Positions 49,963 to 61,890 of a stretch of 64,000 nucleotides of DNA are shown in pieces; the first letter of the stretch is position 1, and each line of letters starts with the position of its first letter. The stretch is from contig JAJEKB010020623.1 in assembly GCA_022393335.1 (NCBI GenBank), forward strand, positions 409,225-473,224, in the 5' to 3' direction. The notes beneath the pieces were generated by a model. The model saw only the letters and a list, made by a program, of their open reading frames with translations. It had not been told where the DNA came from and made no database searches. This stretch comes from Macrotrachela quadricornifera (taxonomy: Eukaryota > Rotifera > Eurotatoria > Philodinida > Philodinidae). A program made the position numbers and the translations under genes.

Positions 49963-51186
49963 ACTAAAGGGTGAGTACAAAGCTTTGATCTTTTTCTGTA
50001 ACTTGACGATATTCATAAAATTCTTAAGTCATTCAAAAAAGTAATGAGAGTGATATTGCAGTTCCTTATAAAAATTTCAACTTGTGTTAAAACAATAAGA
50101 TTTCGATAAGATCTATTTTTCTATCTCATGCGATGAATAAAGGAATATTTATAGAGTAAATATTTGGTGAAACTCACATATGAAAAACGTGAGCGTAGCT
50201 TTAAGTCGAGGTATTGCGGCTCAAAGGCCGTTAAGTGCATTTTCCTAGCAACAGTAGACAACAAACACTAGACTTCTTTCTTAAGCTTCTTGGCCACCAA
50301 ATGTAGAAAACAAGAGTTTTTATAATATAGTCTTTTAGTATAAGGAAGCTGAAGATATATGAGTTCCACATTTTAGCCCCAAAAAGGGTGTGCTAACAAG
50401 CTTTTTTGAATAAGTTTTTATAGAAGTGAGGTTGAGGGCTACAATTTTCACAGTTCAAAAGAGGACATGAAGATGCATCAAACCATCTGTTATAGTCTTA
50501 TTCACACGACTACTTTGACAGTTTTAATAGAGCTCTTTGAACATAAACTTACTCATTGCGGTGTTTACGATGAGTTCACAATTATCAGGCATGGATCTAA
50601 ACTGCCAGTGGAGAATATAGAGAACTGCGCAAAGTTCCGATATTTAAAATTAATCATTCAGGAGTTATAGATATTCTAGTTGAAAATCCAACTATTTGGT
50701 CTAGCAATTTCTAGAAAAAAAAACGTTTTTCTGGCTGTTTTTTCTGTGATAAGAAACCATTTTCCCATATTTACAAAATTGATTATACAATTTTTTAACA
50801 CCACACTTGAGAAAGGTATATTAGATGGTTCAATGCATCTTCATTTCATTTTTCGAATGGTAAAAATCACAGCTCTCAATCTCGATTTTATAAAAACTTA
50901 TTCAAAAAATATTTACTATATAAACATTCGTTTTTTCACCGCATGAGATACAAAAATAGATCTTATCGAAACTTTATTATTATAATATCAGTTGAATTAT
51001 GATTAGATAGCATAGAAAGGTACAGCATTCTTTTCTCTATCAGCCATATAGAGAAAACTTTCTTTAAGGTTCTTATAAGGAACTACAATACCACTCTCAT
51101 TACTTTTTGAATGACTTACGTATTTTATATAAATAACGTCAACTTACAGAGAAAAATTGAAGCAAGGTACTCACTCTTTAAACGCA
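49963..51186. mobile_element. Foldback element of about 1.2 kb (family 1, copy 1)
   Basis: The outer ends pair (AAAGGGTGAGTAC at left with the reverse complement of GTACTCACTCTTT at right). The pairing continues inward through AAGTCATTCAAAAA, GTAATGAGAGTG, CAGTTCCTTATAA, TTTCGATAAGATCTATTTTT and, closer to the centre, TTTTTTGAATAAG and GAAGATGCAT. Arms are several hundred bases long and imperfect; the centre is about 50500-50800. Open frames at 50467-50946 are within the arms and are not genes. Confidence 0.75.
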
Positions 51187-51618
51187 ACTATTATGATTCT
51201 AATTATCGTTAAGTAACGGCCACGAAGAATCAAAGATAACGAAAAATGAATAAATGTACTAATTGCGAATGAAACTGAAATCAAACAACGAAATAAATAT
51301 ACAAAAGGCGAAGGGTTTTATCTGTTTTCTTATAATGTTTACTGAGGTATGAATTGCTTACATATTATTCAAAAAAAATAAATAAGTAAGCAATCAACTG
51401 GAACGATAGATAGGCAAAGTATTATCTTGATTGAGTCATTAGAAACGTTATCTGTATGTATAAATGAATGAAAGAAGAAAACGAAAAAGATTATTCAATA
51501 CTTTTACATTAATAAAACACGTGTAAAACGTAAGAAAGGTATGGATTTGGTTGATCAGTAAAATGGATGATATGATCACTAAGGTAGAATATCATGAAAT
51601 CAGTTAAATGAATCAATG

Positions 51619-52204
51619 ATTATTGTCTATCCAAAAAAAGAATGGTATGTGAGTATTTTTTGAATAAGTTTTGAACGATGAAAGCTAGAGAACTGTGGTT
51701 TTCACCATTTTAAAGAAGAGATGAAGATGCATCAAATCGTATAGTACAGGTATTTTCAGGAGACCTCTCAAAATTTTTTAAACAATTTTCGAAAAATATT
51801 GCCGAAAAATTGAATTTCTATTTTATAAGAAAAATAGAAAAAGTGACTTTTTTTACAGAAATTAATACAAAAAACTGCCAAGAATTTCCACTAGGATACT
51901 TATAACTTTTAAAGGAATAGACCTAAAAGTCTTGGCTTTACGTATAGTTTGTAGATCTTCTGCTAGCCGTTCAATTGCATAGAAAATTATTGAAAAATCA
52001 CATTATTCATCTTACACAATGTTCTTTTTCAAAAATGTCGATTAAAATCTTTGAGAAGAGTATGTAACATTATTTTATAATACAGTTCGATGCGTCTTCA
52101 TCTCCTCTTTCTAATGGTGAAAACCGCAGCTCTCCATCTTTCATCGTTCAAAACTTCTTCAAAAAATACTTACATACCATTCTTTTTTTGGATGGACAAT
52201 AGTT
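51619..52204. mobile_element. Related inverted-repeat element (family 1, copy 2)
   Basis: The ends TATTGTCTATCC and GGATGGACAATA pair, followed by AAAAAAAGAATGGTATGT, TATTTTTTGAA, AAGTTTTGAACGATGAAAG and GATGAAGATGCATC against their reverse complements near 52090-52195. The inner blocks TTTTTTGAATAAG and GATGAAGATGCATC are shared with the element at 49963-51186, so the two belong to one family. Confidence 0.73.
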
Positions 52205-52317
52205 ATTAAATAAGCAGCTTCTCTAATAAATTTTAACATCAGTGAATAAAATACACTAATAGTCCGTTAAAAAGAAAAGTAAGTATACAAATCGAAATGG
52301 GCTATAGCTAGTGTGTT

Positions 52318-52446
52318 GCGTGATCATAAAAATCACGGTCACGATCACAATCACGATCACGGTCACGCATGACCGTGATCGTGCGTGATTAGATTGCTTT
52401 TTCGTGATCGTGATCGTGATCACAATAAAAAAATCTATAATCACGA
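52318..52446. repeat. Palindromic hexamer minisatellite (GATCAC / GTGATC)
   Basis: Tandem variants of GATCAC with GGTCAC run to about 52370, then flip to GTGATC copies after CATGACCGTGATCGTGCG. The two halves are reverse complements, so this 130-base block can form a long hairpin. It lies beside the hAT remnant and may be its subterminal repeat zone. Confidence 0.7.
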
Positions 52447-52712
52447 GTTTACTTCTAAGCTCAAAATTTCAAGTATTTATTTACCATCTTAGCGTTCACA
52501 TTGAGATCAGAAAACTATCTGATATTTGGAATGAATTGTTAACAAAAAAAATAATCAAACATACAATTAAATTTAGAAAAATAGTTGTTCATATAGTTCT
52601 TGTAACCAAAAAAATAATCGTTCATCTACTACTTTTAAAAAACAAACAAAATACATCCACTACTGGATATAATATAAATAGAAAAAAATCGAAAAATGTT
52701 AAAGTCACTAAA

Positions 52713-54360
52713 TTAAATAAGATCTTCAATTTCTACACTTTCAATATTAATTAAATGTTCATTTTTATTTTGATAATTGTTCGAAAGATCATTTGTTTTT
52801 TGTCTCTTTGAGATTGATTCATTATTGAATGATATTGTATCTTGTTTTTGTTTTGTAACTTGATCATCAAGTGTTGCAAAAGAATTACCACTAAATTTTT
52901 CCTTTAAAATATTCATGTTCTTTTGCAAAAACATGATTTTATTTAATTTTTCACTATCAAGTCTTGTTCGTTTATCGGTTATTATATTTTTACATGTTGA
53001 AAATAAACGCTCAATATCTGCGTTGGAAGCTAGAATTGCGAATATTCTTCGAGAAATATATGCATTTGTTGGGTATAAATGTTCATTTTGTTTCCGATAT
53101 GAAAGAGCATCATCATCATCTTCTTCTTTTAGAACAGATGTTGATGCAAGATATAATTCCAATTCTTGTTCAATGTTTGTTCTAACTGGCATTTCAATTG
53201 GTTTATCATAGATTTCTAATAATAAGCGTTTCTGTGCAGAACATGAATCAGTATTTACAGATGATGAAGAAGACGAAGATAATGATATACATGTGGATGA
53301 TGTTGGTGGCGGTGATGATGAATATGCAACAATTGATGTATTTGTTGATAAAACATGTTGACATTCAAACATTTTTTCTTTTAATAAAGATATTGCACGT
53401 TCTTTCAGATGAGGACACATCTGAAAATGTTTTAAGTTGAGGTGTATTAGAGTAGCAATAAGATGTTCATTTGATATTTGCCATTTTTCATCTAATCGTT
53501 TGCTTAAAATTAAAAAAAAAAGTTTGAAAAAAATTTGATTAATTATCTCTGAAATTTCATACCCAAAAAATGTTTTACTTGTTTTAAACTTTCTAATTCA
53601 TCACCATTAATACAACATTTTTTAATCAACAGTTGTTTCAACGGTAAAACACGACGACGTGTTGGTCGTTTACTCTCACTCAAAATTTCAAAAAGCAGTA
53701 TCAAATGTAAATAAGAATTCACAAACATCATCTAAAAGATTTTTATCAATTGTTCCATATGTTAATAATAGTCGTGAATCAAGAAGATTAGCTAGTTCAT
53801 CAAAAACTTCATTAAATACCACTAACATTTCATATGCCCCACCAGGGCTACCGATCAGGGGGGCTGGGAGGGTCCAGCCCCCCCTCCCAATTTGAAAACA
53901 TGTTTGACTGTGCCAAAATTTTTAAAACTTTCTGCTAAAGTTTTTGAATTTTTCTGATAAACGAGCACAAAACCCGGAATTTTAAGCTCTTTCTCTTGAT
54001 TTTCTGACAGAAAATCCAATTAAAACACTTTCTGTCGGCAAAATCTTGCAGAAAATGCATAAGTGCAGTGTTTTCCACTTGATATGTGGCAGAAAGCCAT
54101 ATGATAGCACTTTCTGGCAAAATTTCTGGGCTTTCTGCCAAATTTTAGCCTCTCCCACTTTGAAAAACAATCGGGAACCTTATGCCCCACTAAAACGAGT
54201 ATCTGAATAGAGAATTAATTTTGTTGATAAATTCTGTTGTTTATGCATGCGTTGTACTGTTGCAACAACATGTTTTGTATCATTGAACATATTTTGTGCT
54301 AATTCGCAATTAACTGGTTCTTTATCAACTTTTGTTGAAGTGAACGCATGTTGTAACTAT
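52713..54360 (-). pseudogene. hAT-family transposase gene, broken and carrying a nested insertion
   Basis: The C-terminal part (53420-52713) holds the hAT dimerisation domain: SRRIFAILASNADIERLFST, KRTRLDSEKLNKIMFLQKN. The frame continues upstream through RLDEKWQISNEHLIATLIHL, a likely small intron (about 53500-53570) and KRPTRRRVLPLKQLL. An extra T in a T-run at about 53690-53694 shifts the frame. A further in-frame block then runs to 53842, where a 340-base insertion interrupts it; it resumes at 54190 with LILYSDTRFSGA and extends to about 54360. The catalytic Asp region and BED finger were not found. The shift plus the insertion mean it is not functional. Confidence 0.82.
53843..54182. mobile_element. 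340-bp insertion nested in the hAT transposase gene
   Basis: Flanked by the 10-base direct repeat TATGCCCCAC (53833-53842 and 54181-54190). The transposase reading frame is continuous across one copy of it. The element starts CAGGGCTACCG and ends CGGGAACCT, weakly inverted, which with an 8-10-base duplication points to a small hAT-type element. The left end has a G-run/C-run hairpin (CAGGGGGGCTGGGAGG) and the body repeats TTTCTG(C/G)CA-like words in both orientations. Confidence 0.78.
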
Positions 54361-55292
54361 AACAAGAAAAACTGGATGGATACGTAGAATTATTTTCCAT
54401 ATCACTGATGGATACATTTGACAAAGTTATTCGTTTATTAAATGGCTTAAGTAAAAAAAAGAACAAATTAATTCATGGCAATATAAAAAAAAATGTTGTC
54501 TGCTTAAAAGAAAATACAATTAGTTTATTTGTATTTCATACCAAAGTCATATAAAATAATTATTTAATAAATTTTTTTCTGTTTAATGTGTAGACAAATA
54601 CATTCCTTAGGAAGGTACCCCATTACGATATCACACACTGGATTTACTACTGTCAATAAAATTCTGAAAATGCGAATTGTTTATGTGCAAGTTTTAAAAA
54701 GACTATATAATTAATAAAAAAAGATATTATCTCAAATTTTTATTTGTCCAACGATTATTTTTTGTTTTTCGTTTAATTGTGCAAAGTTTATAGTGAACAA
54801 AAGTTCGTATGTCATTATTTTTATACTATACTATATTGTTACAAGCAATGGATTTTTACATCCCACTATTGAATTATATGTCAACATTAACTGACAGAAA
54901 AATGAAATAAATCTATTTTTATCCCTGCATATCAGCATGTTTGCGCTTTTCCTCGTTAATCATGTTACAAAAAATGTTTACATAAAGGTTTTAAGAAACT
55001 ACGGTATAATAACAAGGAATACAAATGGTAATTCATGTTTGTCAAGATGACGTTCATATGAAATTAACTTGAATTGAGTCACAAAATTTATTTTTATCGG
55101 AAAAGATATGTCTTCCTTCAACTGTATGTACAATTAGTGAATTTTACATGTTATATCATAAATATTAAGGTCTCGACATCTATGGATTAAATAATTAAAT
55201 TTCTTTTCTCTATATAACATTCATTTTATTGTGTACGGTTCTGCATAAAAGAGCTTATAATAGTTGCAAATCTTGTTAAATGATGTTTTTTT
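54361..55292. other. Spacer, nothing recognised
   Basis: AT-rich sequence between the hAT remnant and the secreted-protein gene. The left end may still include decayed 5' parts of the transposon. Confidence 0.45.
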
Positions 55293-56249
55293 TTAATCAA
55301 AGCAAACAAAATTACTAAAATCATTCAAATTTGTATTCCATTGTTCAATTATTTTTCCATTATCAATATTGAATATGATAAAAATACTTTCATTAGCATC
55401 TCTTACACCCCATTTTGTTATCCATAAGCGTTCATTTGAATTCATTGTATATGTTGTTGCCCATAGATATTTTTCAAATGGAATTATTGTTTCACCAATA
55501 CGATCAAATTTAATCTCATTTTTTCTAGTTATTATAATTTCTGTTAAAAACCAAGCGTTTGCAATTGAAGAAGAATAAACTAGTGCAATTAAACGATCAC
55601 GAATAGAATCATAATCTATTGCATAGATTGTATGATCATTTGGTATTTGGATATTAATATCTAACATTCCTGTATCAGTATTAACGGCGTAAAATGTTGA
55701 TTCAATTATATTATAATATAATCGACGTTTTGATGCATAGGCCATAACAAGACTATATGAACCATATGGGTATGTGCCAATAGTTGTCATTAAACCATTT
55801 GTTTGATTAATTTTAGCTACTTCTAAAGTTGATCCAGCATGTGCACTTTCTCTTATACGAATAATTTCATTATCACTATCTATTGCTATTTGCCAAAATG
55901 AACCAAAATCATGTTTTTCTTTTAATGTTAAATTAAGCTCGATGGATTTCAAATTAATATCAATTATTAATAAAAAATAATGAGGTACACCCGATTTATC
56001 ATAAGTATGATATGTACTAACATATTTTTGGTTGCCAAGTTTTGCTGATGTTACTGTACCAGAAAATGTTGAACGACCTAAATTCATAATATGATCGTAG
56101 GATGATGTATTAATTTGTTTAACAAATGTTGTTTCAAGTGATGATTGATCTATTCCATAAAGTTGACATTTAAATGTTGATACATACGGAAGCATTGAAA
56201 ACAATATAATAATTATATTGATAATAGAATAAAAACATAGTTTATGCAT
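55293..56249 (-). CDS. Secreted protein, probably beta-propeller-like, function unknown
   Basis: Single exon, 318 residues, ATG at 56249, stop at 55293. Residues 5-25 form a hydrophobic signal peptide (IINIIIILFSMLPYVSTFKC). The rest has no membrane segment and consists of alternating strand-like stretches and turns: YFLLIIDINLKSIELN, LEVAKINQTNGLMTTIG, STFYAVNTDTGMLDI, IYAIDYDSIRDRLIALVY, IFIIFNIDNGKIIEQW. The recurring pattern 'hydrophobic strand, D/N-x-D/N-x-G' is like repeats of secreted NHL or YVTN-type propellers, but no family motif is exact. There are several N-x-S/T sites and only two Cys in the mature part. The frame is clean and complete. I cannot assign a function. Confidence 0.75.
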   Translation of the reverse strand: MHKLCFYSIINIIIILFSMLPYVSTFKCQLYGIDQSSLETTFVKQINTSSYDHIMNLGRSTFSGTVTSAKLGNQKYVSTYHTYDKSGVPHYFLLIIDINLKSIELNLTLKEKHDFGSFWQIAIDSDNEIIRIRESAHAGSTLEVAKINQTNGLMTTIGTYPYGSYSLVMAYASKRRLYYNIIESTFYAVNTDTGMLDINIQIPNDHTIYAIDYDSIRDRLIALVYSSSIANAWFLTEIIITRKNEIKFDRIGETIIPFEKYLWATTYTMNSNERLWITKWGVRDANESIFIIFNIDNGKIIEQWNTNLNDFSNFVCFD

Positions 56250-56809
56250 CTAAAATTTTACAGAAAAAAATAATTTCTTTTTTGCACAAAATATTTTAGC
56301 TACACATTTGATATTCTATTAGAAGAAATTTTCTCTTATAGATTAATGACGCCGTCAAAACTCTTTCGATGATGAGAGTCTGGCTACATCACTACTCCAT
56401 ACAGGTTTCATACCTTTCCTTATTCTTATTTTTTGCTATCTATATACTCTAATCAAGGAGACTGCTCATAAAATACTTAACTTAAACAATGATACTAAAA
56501 AACTTATCAATATAATCATTGTAAGGTTAAAATGCATAATTCACATATATGCTCATGTTCTATACCTCGAAGCGACGTATAGAGATGTTAAAAATTGTAT
56601 AAAGTCACAATCGACTAAAATGAATTTCTGTTTTTTTATCTAATTCATATTTAATTAAGATATCTTCTGCATTTTCTTTTCTATCTATTACTAAGCTTTT
56701 ATATAGTCGAGTAACATGTATTTTTCAAGGATACTCAATTTTCTCTTCGTTCAATTGAATAGAAAAGAAGATTTTATGTGCCTGTCAGTCTACATTATCT
56801 AGGGTAAGT

Positions 56810-57175
56810 CAAAAGTTTTGATGGATGGTATGAGAAGGAAGAATTGGGTCACCGCGATCAAAAATTTTTGTTAGGCCTAAGTAGAGAATGAAGCACTCTA
56901 GAAGATCTAGTATAAGTTAAGTTTTTAAAACGCTAGTACGATGATTAAGAATTCAAAATGTCATCAATAATTGGTAAAAGTGTGTCTGAAATCGATTTAT
57001 ATGACCGTCAAAATTATGTTGACATTTTAAAGATGTAACTTTTAGGAGATCTTGTGCAGAATTCAATACTCTACCTAGCTCTAAGAAAAATGTGTGATCA
57101 CCATTATCTACTCTTCTTCTCCCGCACTCTTATTAGAACTTTTGGTCAAGCCTAAGTATCATCGTCTACGAATGA
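56810..57175. repeat. Imperfect inverted repeat, about 360 bp
   Basis: The left part (GTCAAAAGTTTTGAT, then GATCAAAAATTTTTGTTAGG and TAAGTAGAGAATGAAG) pairs imperfectly with the reverse complement of the right part (ACCAAAAGTTCT, GATCACACATTTTTCTTAG, GCTAGGTAGAG). It looks like an old MITE. Boundaries are approximate. Confidence 0.5.
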
Positions 57176-58111
57176 GATTTCTTCTGAAGATCTCAATTTT
57201 TTATAAAACACTGGTGAATGTTAGAGACTAAATTGTCAAAAAGCATTGGAAGCTTTGAATAATAAGATATTCTAAACGGCTATTTCTAATTACTAGTATG
57301 TCTATGAAAATTAGTTTGAGTCGTGCTGTTTAACATCAAATGATTTGCTCTTTCAATTTAAAAATAGAAAATTGCTATCGAAATTTTTTTATAAATCTAA
57401 TCAAGATAGTATAATGACTATTCTAAGTTCTACTTGCTTCCTACGGATCAATTTGATGCCTCAGCACGATTCTGTTTCCGATACTATGATGAAAATGACA
57501 TATAAAAAGAATCGATGAGAAGTGTTGAGTTGCTTGAGTACAAAACACAGTGCACAAGTTTTCGACCAAAACTATTTCGTAAATCAGCATGGTGCATCTT
57601 CATGCATTCTTGTTTTTTTACGGCGATACAGTTGGAAGATAACAAACTGGAGGTAGCTCCAGCACAACATGAAAGCTATGGCGATGAAACTTCTGTGTAA
57701 TCACACCTGTATTGAAGAGCGCTTCGCTCTCACATCGATATTAGAACAAAACGTTTAATCATATATGACGTGTAAGTATGAGATATTTGTAGAAAGAGAG
57801 ATAAAAGGCGCATACACAAATGACATGTGTGAATGTAGAAGTAACTACTCATAAGAAAGCGAAGTAGAGACATATATTACTAAGTCAATAGTCCTATTCA
57901 TTTTAAGCAACATTTAATGAAAAAGATCAAAAAAAAATTTTGGTTTTTTATTAAGCTTTGTGAATCAACATCAGATACAAATTTTTGCACTATCTTCGAG
58001 ACAAACTGCTCATCAAAATGTAATGCAGTCTTGAATCTAGTGGTATAAGTAGTTCAGTTTTTTCACCATATAAAATTTGTCAAATTAGTCTTTTTATTCG
58101 CTTGTTATATC

Positions 58112-58919
58112 AAGGATGAGCCAAAAATCTTGGTCGCCCTTAAAAAAATTGATCGTTCTCTCTTATAACAAACCCTATAACGCTCAAAACTGGATCTATC
58201 ATCCACTCTAACAAGACGAATATTACCCTAAATTTTCAGGTCTATAGCCTTTATTAGAGGAAAGATTCGCAAGTTGATGTAGTAGAAAAATTTTTTTCAC
58301 ATGTCTGAAAACTTATATTGATGAGACTTCATCGTGTGTGCAATTGAAAATTGTGGTGAATAGAATTTTGCAGTTTTCTTGCATATATTTCGTTAGAATG
58401 AGCACTACTGATTATGAAAAATTTATTTTAGACTTTAAAAAATACCACTCACCACCTGAAAAAACTAGTGTTTTGAGCTAAGGAAAGGAGTAACCAAGAA
58501 AAGTTTCCTATATTTTAAAATGTGATACTTTTCAGGAAAATGATGATGCTCTTCAAAATTTTAAACTATTCTCTAGCTGAAAACCATTTCGAAAAGCTAA
58601 AAATAATTTTTTCATAACCAGCAGCTCGCACTTTGACGAAAACATATGTAAGAAAACTTCAAAATTTGTTCATCAGAATTCTCAATTGCATACACGATGA
58701 AGTCTCATCAATATAGGTTTTCAGACATGTGAAACAATTTTTTCTACTACATCAACTTGTATATCTTTCCTCTAATAAAAGCTATAGACCTGAAAATTTA
58801 GGGTAATATTCGTCTTGTTATAGTGGATGATAGATCCAACTTTGAGTGTTATAGGATTTGTTATAAGAGAGAACGATCAATTTTTCTAAGAGCGATCAAG
58901 ATTTTTCGCTCGCCCTTTG
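58112..58919. mobile_element. Foldback element, about 0.8 kb with arms of about 280 bp
   Basis: The left arm 58112-58390 and right arm 58630-58919 are strongly reverse complementary. Shared blocks include AAAATTGATCGTTCTCTCTT, CGAATATTACCCTAAATTTT and TCAGGTCTATAG, GTAGTAGAAAAA, CATGTCTGAAAAC, and GATGAGACTTCATCGTGT. The spacer is about 240 bases. There is no transposase. Confidence 0.82.
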
Positions 58920-60410
58920 AGTAAAATATGACAAAAATATTAGATCGCAATAGAAGGCCACCTTTGAAGGAATGATGTCAATTTCCACAACAAAAGGTCA
59001 CAGTCTTTTGTTCTACGAGGGAGAAGAAGAGGTTACTAATTTAAAATTGACGATGGACTGTAGATATATAGCTTTAATCGGTGCTCAAAGTGTCTATCGC
59101 TCTAGATAATTATAATTTGATTACACGAAAAAACCATTTTTTTCTGCTTTTTCAAAGTAATTATCGTCCACGCCATTCCTTTTAAGATGAAATCCTATTT
59201 TTTTCGGAATGAGGATTTTGATCAAAAGTGTTTGGAGTCGTTTATTCTGCAGATTACTCACCTTGTTGTTGACCTTACCAGCCATTTTTCCAATCGAGCA
59301 ACAACGCGTTTGCCAATATTTTTTTACGATGTTATAGAGATGAGAAAACTGCACAAGGTACGTGAAATTCATTCGGATCGCTGATAAAATAACTGAAAGT
59401 CAGTTAATACAGTGTAGAAAATCGACACACGTTTTACTTGAAAAATGGTCAATCACGAACAGTATTAGAAAAATAACTCTAGAGCAACTCAATGAAATGT
59501 AATGTATCAATAGTTAGTATTGTTCATCCTTTGATACTCTATACTTCGGTATATTGTACGAAAAATTTTGTTAATTAGTTATTAGCCAAGAAGATTCAGG
59601 TTTATAAAAGCAGTATTTTAACAATGTTCTTCAAATATTCTTGTCAGTGTTCAGCAGTAAAACTTAGTTACATTTTTACAAGCTTAATTAAATACACTAG
59701 ATATCTGAATACGTAAGTTTTACATGACGCTGAACAAGATGAAAATACCAAATCAAAACACTTAAATTGGGACAAATTTAGAATAATGCCACAATATCTA
59801 CTTTTCTATTAAGAAAAAAAATCTTATTATCCCTAGTAGAACATTTATTTCTAATAGAATAATTTCTCTATATCCAACATTTCTAGTTGGAAGAAGCTGG
59901 ATTGAGTTCGGAAAAAAAAGACGAGACCTAGGCATGCAATACAATCAAGAATTAAAAGAAACTTTTGTAAACAATACTTCTCCATCATTCTTTTGCAAAC
60001 ATATATCATGTCAACAAATGACTCATTTTTATCTATCCTAATCATCTATCATGACTTCCATATATGCTTCAAAAAGAAATCATATTATTTTTTCCAAGCT
60101 CAATTTCGTTTTCATCTTTGCTGATTCATAGCATATTTCACAGTTCGAGTGAAATTCGAATATTATCTACTTCGAAATTGAGTATAATATTCTGTTTTGA
60201 CCATTTATTCTTATTTTACAATGAATTGAACAAAGAGCGAGGTGTTCTTAGAAGTAATAGAACCATTATTAATTTTTATTCTCTTCCTTTGCTGTGGTAA
60301 AGTGTAGGTAATGTGAAATTTCCGAAATATTTTTTTAAAAATTTTTCTGGCACCATTAGATAAAACATATTGAGTTGCCTATTAAAAAAATGCTTCTTCA
60401 ATTATAAATG

Positions 60411-60747
60411 CAGGTTACTAAAGAAAATTTTGCAAATAACTTCAACCTTTATATTTTATAATAATAGATGCTGATTTCTCATGCATACGTGACTATAATT
60501 TTTTTTTCTTCGTCACAACTTTGTAAATACTGTTTTGTTTGACTCAGTATGCAAGTTTGTCCAGAAAGAGAGAATTTTGAATTCTTTTTTATTATTTAAT
60601 GTTATGTGCTGAATCCGTAAAGTAGTATTTACAAAGTTACAATGAAAGAAAAATATATTATAGTCACGTATGCATGAAAAATCAGCATCTATTATAATAA
60701 AATATAAAAGTTGAAGTTATTTGCAAAATTTTCTTTAGTAACCTGTG
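60411..60747. mobile_element. Short foldback element with arms of about 120 bp
   Basis: The left arm opens AGGTTACTAAAGAAAATTTT and runs through GCAAATAACTTCAAC, GATGCTGATTTCTCATGCAT and ACGTGACTATAAT. The right arm is its near-perfect reverse complement, ending AGTAACCT. The loop is about 95 bases and holds a TTCAAAATTC-like core. MITE-like, no coding content. Confidence 0.8.
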
Positions 60748-61019
60748 TTAAAAACTGAGGAGATAATTTTGTACAGATGACTTAATATACTCTAGTCAGT
60801 TATGCTAGAAAAAATGACAAAAAAATTTAGAAATTTTGTATTATGTACATATCAGTATTATTTTCTTTTTGTAATATACCTTTCTACTTAGTTCTCCACT
60901 TAGTCACGTTAAACGTTTGTAAAGGTATAATAATTTTCAGCATTTTTCTTCAATGCGGTGCGAAATGCCTATATGTAGTGCATTACGATTTTTCTTTCGC
61001 TCTTTGTTTCCCCGTAGAA

Positions 61020-61890
61020 GTACGCATAAAAATGGTGATTTTATGTCGCGACGATCTCAAGAATAAAAAATCAGATTATATTCATTCAAATATTAAATGA
61101 AAATATCGAGGTCGAATTCTTACCATTCGTTTTCCGATTCTAAATAGGATATCCTGTTTGTTTACATTGTGCCAGAGAAAAACGCGATTTTGTCTTAGGA
61201 CTTTATTTTTTTAGTAGTCGAGATAATAAAAACGAAAACAGTAAGAAAAGTAAGGCGGCACTTTCTTTGAATAATTGATTTCAAATGGCTGACAACTGTG
61301 AATACAGTTGGTCGTAGATAATCAATCATGTAGATAATTAAACAATGGATCGTATTGGCCTTTAAACATGAATTATACTTTTAAACAGTTAAATTCAATA
61401 AATACCAAAACATCTGTTACTTCGACATAATAGAATCTTATTCAATATAGGTTCTTCCATTATTCGCAATTCAAGTATAGCATTACATAGTGCTTCGCAA
61501 CTTATTCCGCACTCTGGACAAATACCATCTAATCTTTTTTGCTTTCTTTATATACGTAGACATATGCATCACAAGTTGCCATTTTGTGTTGCGATGATCT
61601 CGAGATTGGAAAGTTAGACAATATTCATTCGAGAACAAGTTAAAAAAATTGACGTCAAATCAATAACATCTCGTTTCGGATCTTTCATAAGAAGATTCAT
61701 TGGTGTACAGTAAAACCGACAAAAAGACAAATATTTATGAACTTCATTTTTTCCTCAAGATTTGAGATAATTAAAACGAAAACTTCATAAAAAGTTAGGC
61801 GCTACTCATCCGTTTTTGAGTTTCGAGTTATTTAAAATGTAAATAATGACCGATTCAACTATACAGACACTTAATTGTAGGTGATGAGTG
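61020..61890 (+). repeat. Diverged tandem direct duplication
   Basis: Unit 1 (about 61020-61330) and unit 2 (about 61570-61890) share ordered blocks in the same orientation: (G/T)CGCGACGATCTC versus TTGCGATGATCTC, ATTCATTC(A/G), GAGATAAT(A/T)AAAACGAAAAC, and G(G/T)TAGGCG-like words. The spacing is about 550 bases. No protein reads through both. Confidence 0.5.
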
